Source of the DNA: Limnomonas spitsbergensis
Lineage: Eukaryota; Chlorophyta; Chlorophyceae; Chlamydomonadales
Reading direction: 5' to 3'
Assembly: GCA_037349105.1 (NCBI GenBank)
Contig: JAYJMM010000068.1
Span: 1 to 64,000 of the forward strand
Length of the DNA: 64,000 nt
The notes below the pieces were generated by a model. The model was not told the DNA's origin. It saw nothing but the letters and a program-made list of their open reading frames with translations, and searched no databases. Position 1 is the stretch's first letter. Each line of letters begins with the position of its first letter. Below, piece by piece: positions 22,303-33,822 of the stretch. The translations under genes and the position numbers were made by a program.

Positions 22303-24810
22303 ATGAAGCACGGAGAAAAGTCCATGTATGCCATTCATCGCAAGCGCGCAGCGACCAGGAAGGACACGCTAAAGCGTCAGAGGCAAAAGCGGAAGACAGC
22401 CATTCAGAAGCCAACGACTGTTGGGTCCAAGGGGGGGCGCAAGTGTGTGCCCAAGGTAGCCCAAGCGGGCAAGGCATGGCTCACATGCCAACCATACTCT
22501 TTCAGGTGTGACAGCGTGGTTGATAAGCAGAGCCATGTCCTTGAGTGGGAAACGAGGGGGGCTGTTTTTCTGAACCACCTTGGTGACTCAAAATCTGTGT
22601 TCCTCCCATTTTACCCACTGCCCTGACATTTTGAGCATGGCTGCATGCTCATATAGTGATCCTTTACTATGCTGCCAGAATGAAATGTGTGTAATGGAAG
22701 TGTGGAGGCTGTTGCAGGCCATCTCCTTGAGTGGGAAACGAGGGGGGCTGTTTTACTGAACCACCTTGGTGACTCAAAATCTGTGTTCCTCCCATTTTAC
22801 CCACTGCCCTGACATTTTGAGCATGGCTGCATGTTCATATAATGATCCTTTACTATGCTGCCAGAATGAAATGTGTGTAATGGAAGTGTGGAGGCTGTTG
22901 CAGTCCATCTCCTTGAGTGGGAAACGAGGGGGGCTGTTTTACTGAACCACCTTGGTGACTCAAAATCTGTGTTCCTCCCATTTTAGCCACTGCCCTGACA
23001 TTTTGAGCATGGCTGCATGTTCATATAATGATCCTTTACTATGCTGCCAGAATGAAATGTGTGTAATGGAAGTGTGGAGGCTGTTGCAGGCCATCTCCTT
23101 GAGTGGGAAACGAGGGGGGCTGTTTTACTGAACCACCTTGGTGACTCAAAATCTGTGTTCCTCCCATTTTACCCACTGCCCTGACATTTTGAGCATGGCT
23201 GCATGTTCATATAGTGATCCTTTACTATGCTGCCAGAATGAAATGTGTGTAATGGAAGTGTGGAGGCTGTTGCAGGCCATCTCCTTGAGTGGGAAACGAG
23301 GGGGGCTGTTTTACTGAACCACCTTGGTGACTCAAAATCTGTGTTCCTCCCATTTTACCCACTGCCCTGACATTTTGAGCATGGCTGCATGTTCATATAA
23401 TGATCCTTTACTATGCTGCCAGAATGAAATGTGTGTAATGGAAGTGTGGAGGCTGTTGCAGGCCATCTCCTTGAGTGGGAAACGAGGGGGGCTGTTTTAC
23501 TGAACCACCTTGGTGACTCAAAATCTGTGTTCCTCCCATTTTACCCACTGCCCTGACATTTTGAGCATGGCTGCATGTTCATATAATGATCCTTTACTAT
23601 GCTGCCAGAATGAAATGTGTGTAATGGAAGTGTGGAGGCTGTTGCAGGCCATCTCCTTGAGTGGGAAACGAGGGGGGCTGTTTTACTGAACCACCTTGGT
23701 GACTCAAAATCTGTGTTCCTCCCATTTTACCCACTGCCCTGACATTTTGAGCATGGCTGCATGTTCATATAATGATCCTTTACTATGCTGCCAGAATGAA
23801 ATGTGTGTAATGGAAGTGTGCAGGCTGTTGCCCAATTATGATGCATTTTTGCAACAGCTTAGCACAACTTACTTGATTGCACCCTGCCTTTTATACCCAG
23901 TGTTGTGAAGGCAGATCTGGAGAAGCGATACAAGAGCATCAAGATAACCGAGGTGACCGAGCTACAAGCCACGGCGGCGGGCTTGGTGGGGAAAGCTGTC
24001 ACATGTGAGAGAGGAGCATCACTACTAGATATTGCATGCAATAGGAGCATCCCAGCGCAAGCTGTTTTCTTTCAGAAACGGCTGGTCCTTCTCTGGGTGC
24101 GGGACATCGGGACCAGTATGGCTACCCCGCTGTTGCAAAGTCTGCGTCATTGCGAGCCGTGTATGACGGAGTTGAGGAGGGGTGATGGAAAGGAGGTGAA
24201 GGGCGAGGTCCCCATGAGGTGTGCTGGGCTCACCAACCCACTGAATAAGTGGACCGTGGCGGGGCGGTACAAGATAGAGTGCGAGAACTCAGAAGCACGG
24301 GTAGCATGCAACGAGACCCTGTCTGACCTGGTGGGAGCCCTGCAGTCGCTGGTCCCCCTCCAAATGGACCACCTAAAGGCTGCGTCTGGGGAGCCAGCCC
24401 CACAGATGCTCACATCACACCACCACATGACCAACTTTAGTCTGACCAAGGACTACACAAACAAGTACCACGTCGATGAGAAGGACACTCCAGTGGGGGG
24501 AGCCATCTTCTGGTTTCAGGAACGCGGTGGTACTAGCATGCGGAACGGGTCATTCCACGTGCCCTCCCTGGGCATTAAGATGACCCCCAGGCATGGCAGC
24601 TTTGTTTGGCTGAGCACCAATGTCTTGGTGCATGGCACATCGCCCCACACTGCACCATCAGGAGAGAGCCAGCCCAATGTGCATGGCTGTGCGGTGTGGA
24701 GCCGCCCTGGCAGCACAGAGGCAGCCATAAAGGTTGCCAACGCGAGCCTAGCCATTGTGCGGGAGGAGGTGCTTCATGGGATGCGCACTAAGGAGTCGCT
24801 GCACCCTTAA
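22303..24810 (+). CDS. TET/JBP-like 2-oxoglutarate/Fe(II) oxygenase, spliced, middle unresolved
   Basis: The 5' exon starts at ATG 22303 and encodes a Lys/Arg-rich N-terminus, followed by a Cys-containing segment. The 3' exon begins after an acceptor at 23900 (TATACCCAG) or 23914 (AAGGCAG) and runs open to TAA at 24808-24810. Its C-terminal part has the double-stranded beta-helix signature: YHVDEKD (HxD), then about 50 residues later RHGSFVWLSTNVLVHGTSP with the distal His, preceded by a GSFHVPSLGI strand. An Arg in VWSRPG may bind 2-oxoglutarate. This layout resembles TET/JBP-like oxygenases of fungi and algae, which oxidise 5-methylcytosine or thymine; the real substrate here is unknown. 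Phase-1 donor G|GTGACT at 22583 joins in frame with the 23914 acceptor. The 1.3 kb between is a 186-bp tandem repeat, so the exact exon chain is uncertain. Confidence 0.6.
22532..23830 (+). repeat. 186-bp tandem repeat within the oxygenase gene, about 7 copies
   Basis: Units of exactly 186 bp (62 codons): the marker CTTGAGTGGGAAACG recurs at 22540, 22726, 22912, 23098, 23284, 23470 and 23656. Copy 1 overlaps the first exon. Later copies each contain an acceptor-like GTTGCAG, a 51-bp open segment and a donor-like G|GTGACT, both in phase 1. Each copy therefore looks like a tandemly duplicated symmetric mini-exon plus intron. Confidence 0.95.
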
Positions 24811-26151
24811 CCATAACCAATTCTTGCATGGTCTGATTGTTGCATGCATACGGTAGTGCATTGTGCATGGTGCTAATTGGGTGTCCATTGACCCCCCCTC
24901 GTGTTTGATTTTTCCCCTTCTGGCCTAACATATGAATACTTCAAATGATTGGGAACAATTTATGTGGCGGGTCAAACATTTTTTTTTAATTTTCCCTGTG
25001 TATCCTATCCATTTTAGATGTGCTTCTGATCGCGGCTAATTTTATAATTGCTCTGAGTGCTTGAGCCAAGTTGTAGATATAGTAGAGGCAAAGTCGTTTT
25101 TCAGAGTTGGTTGTAATTGTTGTCAACCTTGCGTCCATCCCTTCGCTTCATTTCCCCCCCGCTCCTCCACATTTTTCTTATTTCCTGGTGTTTGTTTCGT
25201 CCTTTCCGGTAAAACCCTGAAGTGAGGTGCACACGCAGGTGATCCTTGTTTGACCAGGGCCCAGAGGTGTAATGTCATTGATTGAGTGTGGCTGGTGGAC
25301 TTATGGGCGGTGTCGCACAATCAAAACAAAGTAGCCCGGGAACTCAGAAAGAACGCTCTTATCTCCCATTTCTGAAATTGACGCCCACGAGACTGAGCCT
25401 ATTTGACCCAGGGCCAGAGGCGTAGGTCATTGATTGAGTGAGGCTGGTGGATTTATGGGCGGTGTCTCACAATCAAAACAATTAGCCCAGGAACACAGAA
25501 AGAACGCTCTTCTCTCTCAACTCTGAAATTTGGCGCCCATGTAACTGAGCATATTTGACCCAGGGCCAGAGGTGTAACGTCATTGATAGAGTGTGGCTGG
25601 TGGATTTATGGGCGGTGTCTCACAATGAAAACAAACTAGCCCGGGAGCATAGAAACATCGCTCTTATCTCCCATTCGTGAAATTTGGCGCCCACGCGACT
25701 GAGCCTATTTGACCCAGGGCCAGAGGTGTAACGTCATTGATTGAGTGAGGCTGGTGGACATGAAAACAAACTAGACCGGGAAAACACACACACACACGTT
25801 CTTTCCTTCCAACCCTGAAGTTAGGCGCCCACGCGGCGGCTGAGCCTTTTTGAAATGGGCCCATACTTTTAACGTCATTGACTGAGTGAGGCTTGTGGTT
25901 TTCTTGGCATCAAATTCGTTGCCTTACCGGCCTCTCATTTCGTTACTTTCCCCCTCTCTTCCTTTTTGTCCCTTCTTTACTCCCTTCTGAACAGTTGGGC
26001 GCCCACGCGGCCGAGCGGGATATGTTACTTGCCTCATCTTCGAAATTTATGCTTTTCTATGTATAAGTAGAGGCTTGGAACGATTATGTTTTGGCTAAAT
26101 ACGTTCCACATTACATTACACATAGGGGTTACAAGGCCATATCTTGCAAGG
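24811..26151. other. Intergenic region with a 153-bp imperfect repeat
   Basis: No gene seen. From about 25200 to 25900 there are five diverged units of ~141-154 bp, marked by CCAGAGGTGTAACGTCATTGA at about 25261, 25414, 25566, 25720 and 25861. Each is accompanied by GGCGCCCACGCGACTGAGCC and AACAAACTAGCCCGGGA. About 24960-25120 is AT-rich. About 26140-26220 is a run of TTGCAAG and CCATGCCATGCC motifs that forms the last exon of the next minus-strand gene. Confidence 0.75.
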
Positions 26152-27227
26152 CTAGGTCATGCCATGCCAGCCTTGGCCATGCCATGCCATGCCTTGCAAG
26201 TTAGCCTCCCTTCCCCTACCACATGGCCACCTTGTTGGAGCTACATCTGAAACCTGCACAGGAGTGAAACAAGTTAGTTTCGTTATAATGATGTTGGGCT
26301 CAAGGTAGACATTTCACAATTTTGTGAACTCACTTCAACTAGTTTATCGTCCGCATCTTCAGCTCGCGCTTTTGTGCTCCACCGCTTGAATCTGTAGGCC
26401 ATGCTCTGGTTCATCTCCAACCTGCAGAGGTATGTTCAACCGAAATTAGTATGCGGAGACTACAATGAAGTGCATGCATTGGGAGGACATGCCCATGTAA
26501 GCGTACCGGACCCTAATCCTGATGGATATCCCTCTAGGGCATGCACCTTTGTTAGTACTTGCACCTGCATTGATTCATGCACATTCACTTGTGCACCCAT
26601 GCCCAGAGTTTTTTTAATTATAATTTGCCACTCATGTAAATGCCTGAGGTGTGAAAAGTGTGCAGGGCCTCTTCCCCCTTTCTTTCCCATAGCTCCTCCC
26701 CACCCCAACTCACACGATGGTCTGAGCTCTTCATCTTCACGACCACCTGCAAAGGGATGGGCCACACAAATTAGTGGCTTGAGGAGACATGACGTTTTTA
26801 CATAAGGGCCCTACACCTTACCTGCTCCTGTCGACCATGGCAGGTACCCTGCCTCCATGATTTTGTACCTATGTGTGGACGGCGCAGCTAACGAAAGCAA
26901 ATCCCCCTAACTTCAGAAACTGTGTGTGGCCTCAACTAGAGATTCTTGTAATTTAAATGTGCTAGTCCAGTCAGTAAATGAGTGCTGATGTAACCAGCCT
27001 GCCCTACATTTCCTGATCAGCATTTCCTACACGTGACATGCCATTTTTACCTGCAATGTTGTCGCTGGGCGGGTGGCCTCATGGCGAGCGGTGTAAGCAT
27101 CTTGATGGAGTCATGTGCACGGGGCTGGTAGTGCACGGGGCTGGTAGACTTCCTATAGCTGATGAGGCTGGTCTTCTGTAGCTTCAGACCAGCACGATGC
27201 ATGGTAGGTAGGCCAGCCAGCCTAAAC
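26152..27227 (-). CDS. Unrecognised protein, last six exons of a minus-strand gene (5' end unresolved)
   Basis: Six exons join with consistent phases and GT-AG borders: 27227-27051, 26868-26822, 26746-26714, 26564-26507, 26421-26334 and 26253-26152, ending at TAG. They encode about 168 C-terminal residues. The first exon listed starts in phase 2, so at least one more exon should lie upstream of 27227; a strong minus-strand donor (GGGCAG|GTGAGG) at about 27716 has the right phase, but its frame meets a TGA and I could not extend it. The protein is basic, with motifs such as YKIMEAGYLPWST and YRFKRWSTKARAEDADDK, and has no domain I recognise. Several exons are very short (33-58 nt). A degenerate copy of the first exon and its acceptor lies at 45385-45468. 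Confidence 0.55.
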
Positions 27228-28093
27228 CTGTGGTAGCAAGGGACAGAGGTTTGTTCCACCGAAATTAGTATACGGAGACTACAATGAAGTGCATGCATCA
27301 TGTACATTGCATCTAGCAACCCTGCAGATGTTACTCTTTTTTATTGCATGCAAGGTTCAACCAGTAAGGGGGGCCAGCATGGGAAATCAGCAGGGGCAGC
27401 CATGGGCTGATGCAGTTGGTTGGGGGATAGGGGCTGCCTGTGGCCATGGGCTGAGGCAGGTGGTGGTGGGAGAGGGGGTGCATTTGGCCATGTGTTGGGC
27501 AAGCAACCTGGACATTTCTATGTGTTCGTCCTTTCTAGTTTCATCCGGCCGCCCTGACCCCACCCGGAAGAATCAATTTGCCTGCGAAGCCCGATCTGAA
27601 GACCCGTCCCCCTTGCTCCCTGCAGCTTTTGACTTCCACCTTGGCAGCCTCGCTAATATTCCTGTTGTCAGTTCGTCCATTGTGTGGCTGGTCGCGCCTC
27701 GCTAACTTGGACTCCCCTCATTCCTCACCTGCCCAATAGCCTGATGCGCCGCTTCGCTTGTCGAAGACCTCATACCACTACTGGGCTTTCGCTGGCTCCA
27801 CTCGCATCCTGTGATGGTGTGAGCGCTCGGTTTAGTGGAATGAGGGGGCGGATAGCAAGTTGAAGGTCGCGGGCCTGACCTCATTACCTTCCCCCTATGA
27901 CTTCCGATGTCTACCACACGCGCATGAACATATTGATAGAACCACTGCTGCCATTCCAAGTGGACTTTGGTGAATCACCTGTCCTTGTGGTCGGATCAGC
28001 AGATTGGCGGTGGCGTTAGGACTGCGGCATGCCCATTTGTTAACGATCGTTATGAGATGTGTGTTCAAAATCAACAGCTAATTAAAAATCGAC
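27228..28093. other. Region between the 26-27 kb minus gene and the 28 kb gene
   Basis: Probably includes undetected 5' exons of the minus gene. A ~48-bp stretch at about 27249-27298 (CCGAAATTAGTATACGG...GTGCATGCAT) is a direct repeat of 26430-26478. Open frames exist on both strands at 27290-27960, but none starts at a convincing ATG and continues cleanly. Confidence 0.4.
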
Positions 28094-28959
28094 ATGGCGG
28101 CCATTGCACCCAAGCGCATCCTTGCCCGTGCGCCAGTCGGCTGGGTTCGCACTGTGGTACCCCTGTACAAGAATTTCATGCTGCTACTCAAAATGCGTGC
28201 CTTGCGAGGTTTGGGGCGAGACAGCGGAAACGGCATGCCGGGAACGGCCTCAAACTTGAGCAAGGCCGCACTCATGCTGGTGTTCATTAATTGCTTGACT
28301 CCGGGAGTTGCCGCCCACATAGCGTTCACGGACGTCGGGTGTGACGATGGGGCGATGATGGTTTTTGCCTTATTCGCCGGGGCCATGTCCACATTTGGCG
28401 TAGAGGTGCAGCCGAGCCCGAAGGGGGTGAGTTATGTGTTGCTGCATACGCTCATGATGCTTCTGACGATGACGTCGAAGATACCGGTCTTAGACGATTT
28501 GTTTCGATGTCATCGCAGATCTTCGATGTCATGGCTCTCCAGTGGCCGAAAGGACAGATGCAAGCGTTGTTCGGACCTGACTCTGAGGCAAGCAAGGAGA
28601 CCCTCCTCGTGCACCCGAACTGGGATCCGGAGGTCCCTGTGATTCGGTACGTCTTCTCCTTCAATGTCGGATGGAAAGACAGCTGCCTCCAACGCCTCTT
28701 TATGGCGGTGCGGCAGTGCAGCGAGGCAGGCATGTTCTGCACGTTTAGGTCGGAGGCCTCCGGCAGCCTGTTCAGGGGCCGAAAAGCGCACACCGTCGTG
28801 CTTGCGACTTTGAATGCGCCAGGGGCCAAGGGCACGTGGGCGTACCTACTAGATGTCAAGGTTTCAATGGCGGGTAGCGGAGACAAGAAGAAGGGCATGG
28901 TGTTTTATAACACCGATGTCATCCCCGCCGGCAATGTTGCATGGCTGAGTGCTCTGTAG
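28094..28959 (+). CDS. Unrecognised 257-aa protein, two exons
   Basis: Exon 1 is 28094-28426 (ATG after AAATCGAC, 111 codons). A 92-bp intron runs 28427-28518, with donor GTGAGT, CTGAC-type branch candidates and acceptor TCGCAG. Exon 2 is 28519-28959, ending in TAG. The junction is phase 0 and moves the frame from one long open frame into the next, which strongly supports the model. Residues 56-105 contain two hydrophobic stretches (ALMLVFINCLTPGVAAHIAF and MMVFALFAGAMSTFG) that could be membrane helices or a buried core. The exon 2 part is mixed with conserved-looking Trp and Cys and ends NVAWLSAL. No family is recognised. The gene is on the plus strand, 1.1 kb inside the divergent minus gene. 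Confidence 0.65.
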
Positions 28960-31635
28960 AGGCCTCAAAACCGCACACTTTATTAGTGACAGTGTTCATG
29001 TGTATTTATGTCACTTCTGCTAGCATGGAACATGGGGCAGGCCGGTGAAATAGCCCGCTCGCTGCCCCCCAATAACGGCTTCTTATTTTTAACCGCTTCA
29101 TGTAGCACGCAAACACGATGCCATTTTTGTTGTCTCCCTAGACTTTAAGCTTGTTCCATTCACAATCCTGAAAGTAGTATGATTTTCCTCAACCCTGGAA
29201 ACTGACGTTCCCCTGGATTTGATTTGAATAAGCTTGCATCCCGAAATGAAGCCCTGAACCATCTCAGCCCATGGAAAGCATCCCAAACTATAACAAGACC
29301 TTGCTACAAAATCTGGAAAGGCAAAATTATGATCCACGCCCTGAGATCCAGATCCGAGCCTTTCAAAAACAGGGACAGGTCACGAAGCTAACAAACACGC
29401 AATTGGGTGTACGGTAGAATGGAGGAACCCGCCCGCCCCGTTGCTCTCCACTTGAACGATGTGTACCACAGCCCCCCAAATGACCACTCTGTCACTCGTA
29501 TCTCCCTTAGTTCCTCAGAGGTTCATATTCTCACCGCGGTGCGGCTTCAAAAATATAAAGGGCCTTTCAAAGCAGAACATGGCTGCCATGATTTGCCGAT
29601 AGCATCCCGCTCACCATAATAAATTAGAGGGAAGGCCTGAAATACCCTCTCTCAGGACATGAAAGTAAGATGCTTTACCTCAGCTCTGGAAATTGACCCT
29701 CCCAGAATTTGATCTGAATTATGTTTGCATCCCGAATTTAATGGACACCTCGCATTCATTTCAGCCCAAGGGAAGCATCTCAAACCCTATTATTAACGAC
29801 GGTGTGTGTCAACATAACACCTTGCTACCAAATACGGCTAAAGGAAAATTTAAAGACTCTGATCCAGATCCGAGCCTCGAAGCTGGGCCATGACGGCGAA
29901 AATACGCAAACGAGTTTTATGTTTCAATAAAAAAGGGAAGCCGCCCCCCCAGAACACCAGCCCCATTGCTCTCTAACTCTCAAACATGTATACCACAGCC
30001 TCCCAAAAGACCACTCTGCCCCTCTGATCCTCATCTTCCCTTTTATTTCCGCAAGGGGTTTGAGCTCTGAAGGGGGTTCATCTCAAATAAAAACACGACC
30101 GCAATGATGTGGTATACACATCCCGCTCACCGAATTAATTATATGAAAGGCTGGCAATCCCCCATCCCTCATGATTTAACTGATCTAGCCAACGCGTCCA
30201 TAATAAGAGGCTGTTCATAGACACATGGTTGTTTTCAAGGGACAGCGAGGGGAAATTGATAAAATACTTCCCGTCATTAGGTCCTGACGGCCTGTGGGGG
30301 GTAACGACGGACACGCGCTCGGAATCGAACCTCCGCCGCTTCAGGCGTAACCCCCCACGGGCCGTCAAGGACCTACTGAGGGGAAGTGTCCGGAGAGCGT
30401 TAGGCGTCGAAACAACGTTTTTCCGGTTAAGGACGGATAACCGTAGGTCAAGAGCAACAGTCAAGGCAAAGCAAGTCATGTGTGGGTTGGCACACATGAG
30501 GAGCGAGGGTGGTCGGGTAGTCTGCTGAGTACCCTCATGTAAGGGGTGTGACGACGGTACATAGTACACGCGTTGCTGACACGCTGTCGACAGGGACTTA
30601 GACCCTCACCCACAAAATACCAAGCGAGAACATCGCTGCGGAGCAAGCAAGAGAGAGCGCACACGCAAACCAAGACAAATATCAACCGAAACTGGGGGAG
30701 AGCAGAAACAAGGGAAATATACAAAAGTAACGAAGTGTACCGCTTGTGTCACCTTAGCCACGCCACTGTATGCTTTATTCACAGCACACGAAAAGCAAAG
30801 CCAAGGAGCACACAAATATAAACACAATTGTCGAACGCAGCTCTGATTGAAATCAAGGCAAGAGACACGACAACGGGAAACCATCTGCAAAGGGCACACA
30901 AAGAAACAGAACAGCCTGGCAGAAGGTACGACGGCAATAAAACGCGTCACCACAACCGACACACGAGGCCACCTACCGACAACCGCGCTCGGCTCAAAAG
31001 CCAGAAAGCAGCGAAAATTAAGGGGAAGCAAGCAACACAGCATACAGTGGGCCAGCAGGCCTTCAAAGGTGGCATATGGGACTTTACAAAGGGGAGGGCC
31101 GCCGGGGGGGGGGGGGGGCATATCTTTGCCGATCGCAAAGATCAAGGCAGTAAAACACAAGAGGCGAGGCGAGGGCTGTGGAGGCGTGTGGGTGAGGGCT
31201 GTGCAGTAAATCACGTCAAGGAACACGTGTATGTACCCGGCTTTGTTTAGAATCGTGTTGAAGGCATGCTATGCCACGAAGCTTCCTATGACCTTGCATG
31301 AGCAAGACCTGACATAAGGAAGGCTGGCAAATTCATGAGGATCTCATGGAGCAGATCTGGCTCATGTGAGCGGAGGGGGGGAGATGTGGACTGAAGTAAG
31401 CACGATGAGGCATTATCTGCATGGCTGTAGATTTTCTGTGGGCCAAGACGTAACATGTTCATGCAAAGTCCACAAACTGGCTGAAGGATGTCAAGCGTGT
31501 TCAGGATTGCTTCTCACGAATTAGCCTTTATTTCCAGCTTGCAGGCGGAGTGAGCATATGTCATTGGAGTGCGAGCCTTGTGCTTACAAAATTAGATCCA
31601 CAGAAAAGAGAGAGGCTATCTCTGAAGCACATTGT
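28960..31635. other. Intergenic region with a ~500-bp diverged tandem duplication
   Basis: About 29150-29640 and 29650-30150 are diverged copies of each other (shared CTGGAAACTGAC..CATCCCGAA..CAGCCCA and TACCACAGCC..CCACTCTG landmarks, offset about 490-530 bp). About 30229-30528 is an open frame of 99 codons on the plus strand that I do not recognise and rate as chance. About 30570-31250 shows overlapping short frames on both strands and a run of 13 G at 31107-31119. No gene is called. Confidence 0.6.
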
Positions 31636-33335
31636 TCAAGCCTCTCCAAAATCTAGAGCCCGGACACAGAAATCATTGCAAGCAGCCACATGCGCTTCTC
31701 CCGCGGGAGGACGCCGGCGCTTCAACCGAGCCAACCGAGGGTTTGAAGGAGACAGGGGTCCAGCAAGCAAAATCTCCTTCGTTGCATCTTCTAACATGCG
31801 GTCATGATGAATCAAACGCTCGGCCACAGACTCTGAAAAATTATCAAATAAAAACATGCTAGGGTTCAAGCTGCGATTCCCCCACTTCAGGTGGAGGGGC
31901 GACATGCACTGCTGATTCCCACATGTGTGCATGACCACATATACACCGTCGTCCCCAGGAGGTGGGGGGCCGTTAAAAAAGAAATGGACCAGCCGATGCA
32001 CATACTCAGAACGGAGAGGACCCTTTGGGGGACGGCCACGGCCAGCCAAGCCAACAGCAGGGGAGGAAGAACCTACAAGAGGTGGGCGTGAGGGTTAGGG
32101 ATCAGGAGGATAATGGTGCATGCATTCGGGCACTCGATAAAGAATACAAATATCATGAACCAATCACCTGTTCGACCAATTTTCATCATCAAGTAGCCAT
32201 TATGCACGTGGAACAGCGAATTGGAGGCCACCCTAAGCGGGTCAAACACCATGCACGCGGAGGAGACGTGGAGCTTGTCGGAATAAGCCAGCAAGGGCCG
32301 GGCAGAAAGGATGGCGGGCACGGGCAAAAAATCTGCATCCATGCTTGCTATCCATTCCCTCGTGGCGGCTGAGAGTGAAAGGGGGACGGCCGCTGAATCG
32401 ACGTGCATCAGCAAAGACTGCAGAAATTGACAAGATCGGCTATTTGACCGGTAGGACCCATCGGCCTCAGCCTTGACGTGTGCAAGGACACGCAAGGTCA
32501 ACAGGTGGCGTTCAACTGCAGGGTCCGCAAAACGGTGCCTGGAAAGAAATGGGGGAGAGGGGGGGGGGGCTTAACGCTTGAAAGGAAAGGGAAAGGGATA
32601 AAAAAAGACTAACCTCACGTGAGCCAGAGGGTGAAATAGGGGCCACATCTGTTCCTTGGTAGGTGCTCCGACACTGCCAGGCAAGTACATGCTGCCCATC
32701 ATGACGGGCCATCCCCAAGCAGTGCCAGCACATTCACAACTCTCCAGGCTGAAGGGGTCTACCACTATTTTGGGAATGGCTGGAGAGACATGCACATGGA
32801 TGGAATAACGGCTGGAGACCACATGAGCAGAGCGCAAGGCTGTGACGGCATTCACGTGCCGTGTCCACGCAGGCCTGGGCTCTGGAGCATTCAGCCTATA
32901 GTGGTTTTCATGTCATCCATCATCAGGACATAAAGGCATGATCATGCTGTTACAGAAAAAAACGCACCATAACCTACTGGCCGCAAGGGCCTCATCAACG
33001 GTGGGCAGCCACCAGCACTCAGGCGGTAAAATCGAGCAAATGGAGGCCAAAACGTGCTTGCCAATAACATCCATATTCGGGGCGGCGTCCATCAGACCAA
33101 TCAATTTCCAACACGTTATCATTCGTAGCGAAGGAAGGAGGCTGACACAAGTTGGATCGTATACGGTATCTTCGCATTCTGGTCTTTTCAGGTAAGGGGA
33201 CTGAAAAAGGAAACGAACATACTTGCTGTGTGCAAGATCGGCCATATTTAAGACCATGGTAACGAGCGTCAATAACGACGCGGTGGTCAATGCGCGGATG
33301 ATGGAGGGTTCTGGAGCGTGTGTCCGACGAGGCAT
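31636..33335 (-). CDS. HNH-type zinc-loop protein, four exons, 483 aa
   Basis: Exons 33335-32974, 32895-32614, 32538-32168 and 32072-31636 join through GT-AG introns (78, 75 and 95 bp) with phases 2, 2 and 1, giving 483 aa from ATG 33335 to TGA. The first 330 residues are not recognised. Residues 349-356 are AT-hook-like (GRGRPPKG). Residues 385-404 read VMHTCGNQQCMSPLHLKWGN: His387-x-Cys389-x4-Cys394-x4-His399, the zinc-binding beta-beta-alpha pattern of HNH_3/homing-type endonucleases (H-x-C-x4-C-x2-P-x-H). So the protein probably binds DNA and may nick or cut it, but catalytic competence is unproven and the C-terminal tail (to DFGEA) is basic and unusual for simple homing enzymes. Stand-alone in its context. 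Confidence 0.72.
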
Positions 33336-33822
33336 AAACCCGTCTCCCACGACCTAGGAGACCGGTTTTACCGTCTCTGAAACATGTCCAGAAGAATTAT
33401 ACAATGCTAAGAAGATGACTTGGATTACGGATTCGGTTTGCGAGTAAGCGTCGAAAGCATCCGCTGTATTTCATGCGACAATCAACATTCCTAAACGCCT
33501 CACCGTAGGGCTCAAGATCCAGAGTTAAGGGCAGGCTGGAGGATTAAGGACCCAAGGGTTTAGGGCAAGGCTGGAGGGCTCAGGAACCAGGGTTGAGGGC
33601 AAGGCTGAAGATGACGGAAGCACGCCACAGGTGGGGAGAGGCTTCAACTACAGCTGAGGACTTCAGCTACATCTTATGCCACAGGTGGGGAGAGGGTATG
33701 GGAGAGTACGGGAGGGCACGGGAGGGCACATGGGCTGCGGGAGGGTACAGGTGCACAAGCTGAAGGCCATGCCATGTTGGTGCACAGTCCAGAATGCCAT
33801 GTTGTTGTCCAGAGGTGCGCTG
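33336..33822. other. Intergenic region before the 600-bp satellite
   Basis: Probable promoter of the HNH gene at the left. At about 33505-33610 there are three ~35-bp imperfect repeats (GGGCAAGGCTGGAGG motif). At about 33685-33750 GGGAGGGCACGGGAGGGCACATGGG resembles sequence just right of the satellite (about 45490-45535). No gene is seen. Confidence 0.55.

Noticed and set aside
30300..30350. tRNA T-arm look-alike GGTTCGATTCC on the minus strand
   Set aside because: No matching T stem, anticodon arm or acceptor stem could be drawn around it.
33209..33235. 22-nt GTATGT...TTTTTCAG mini-intron in HNH exon 1
   Set aside because: Far shorter than any other intron in the window (75 bp and up), and the frame reads through it without a stop.
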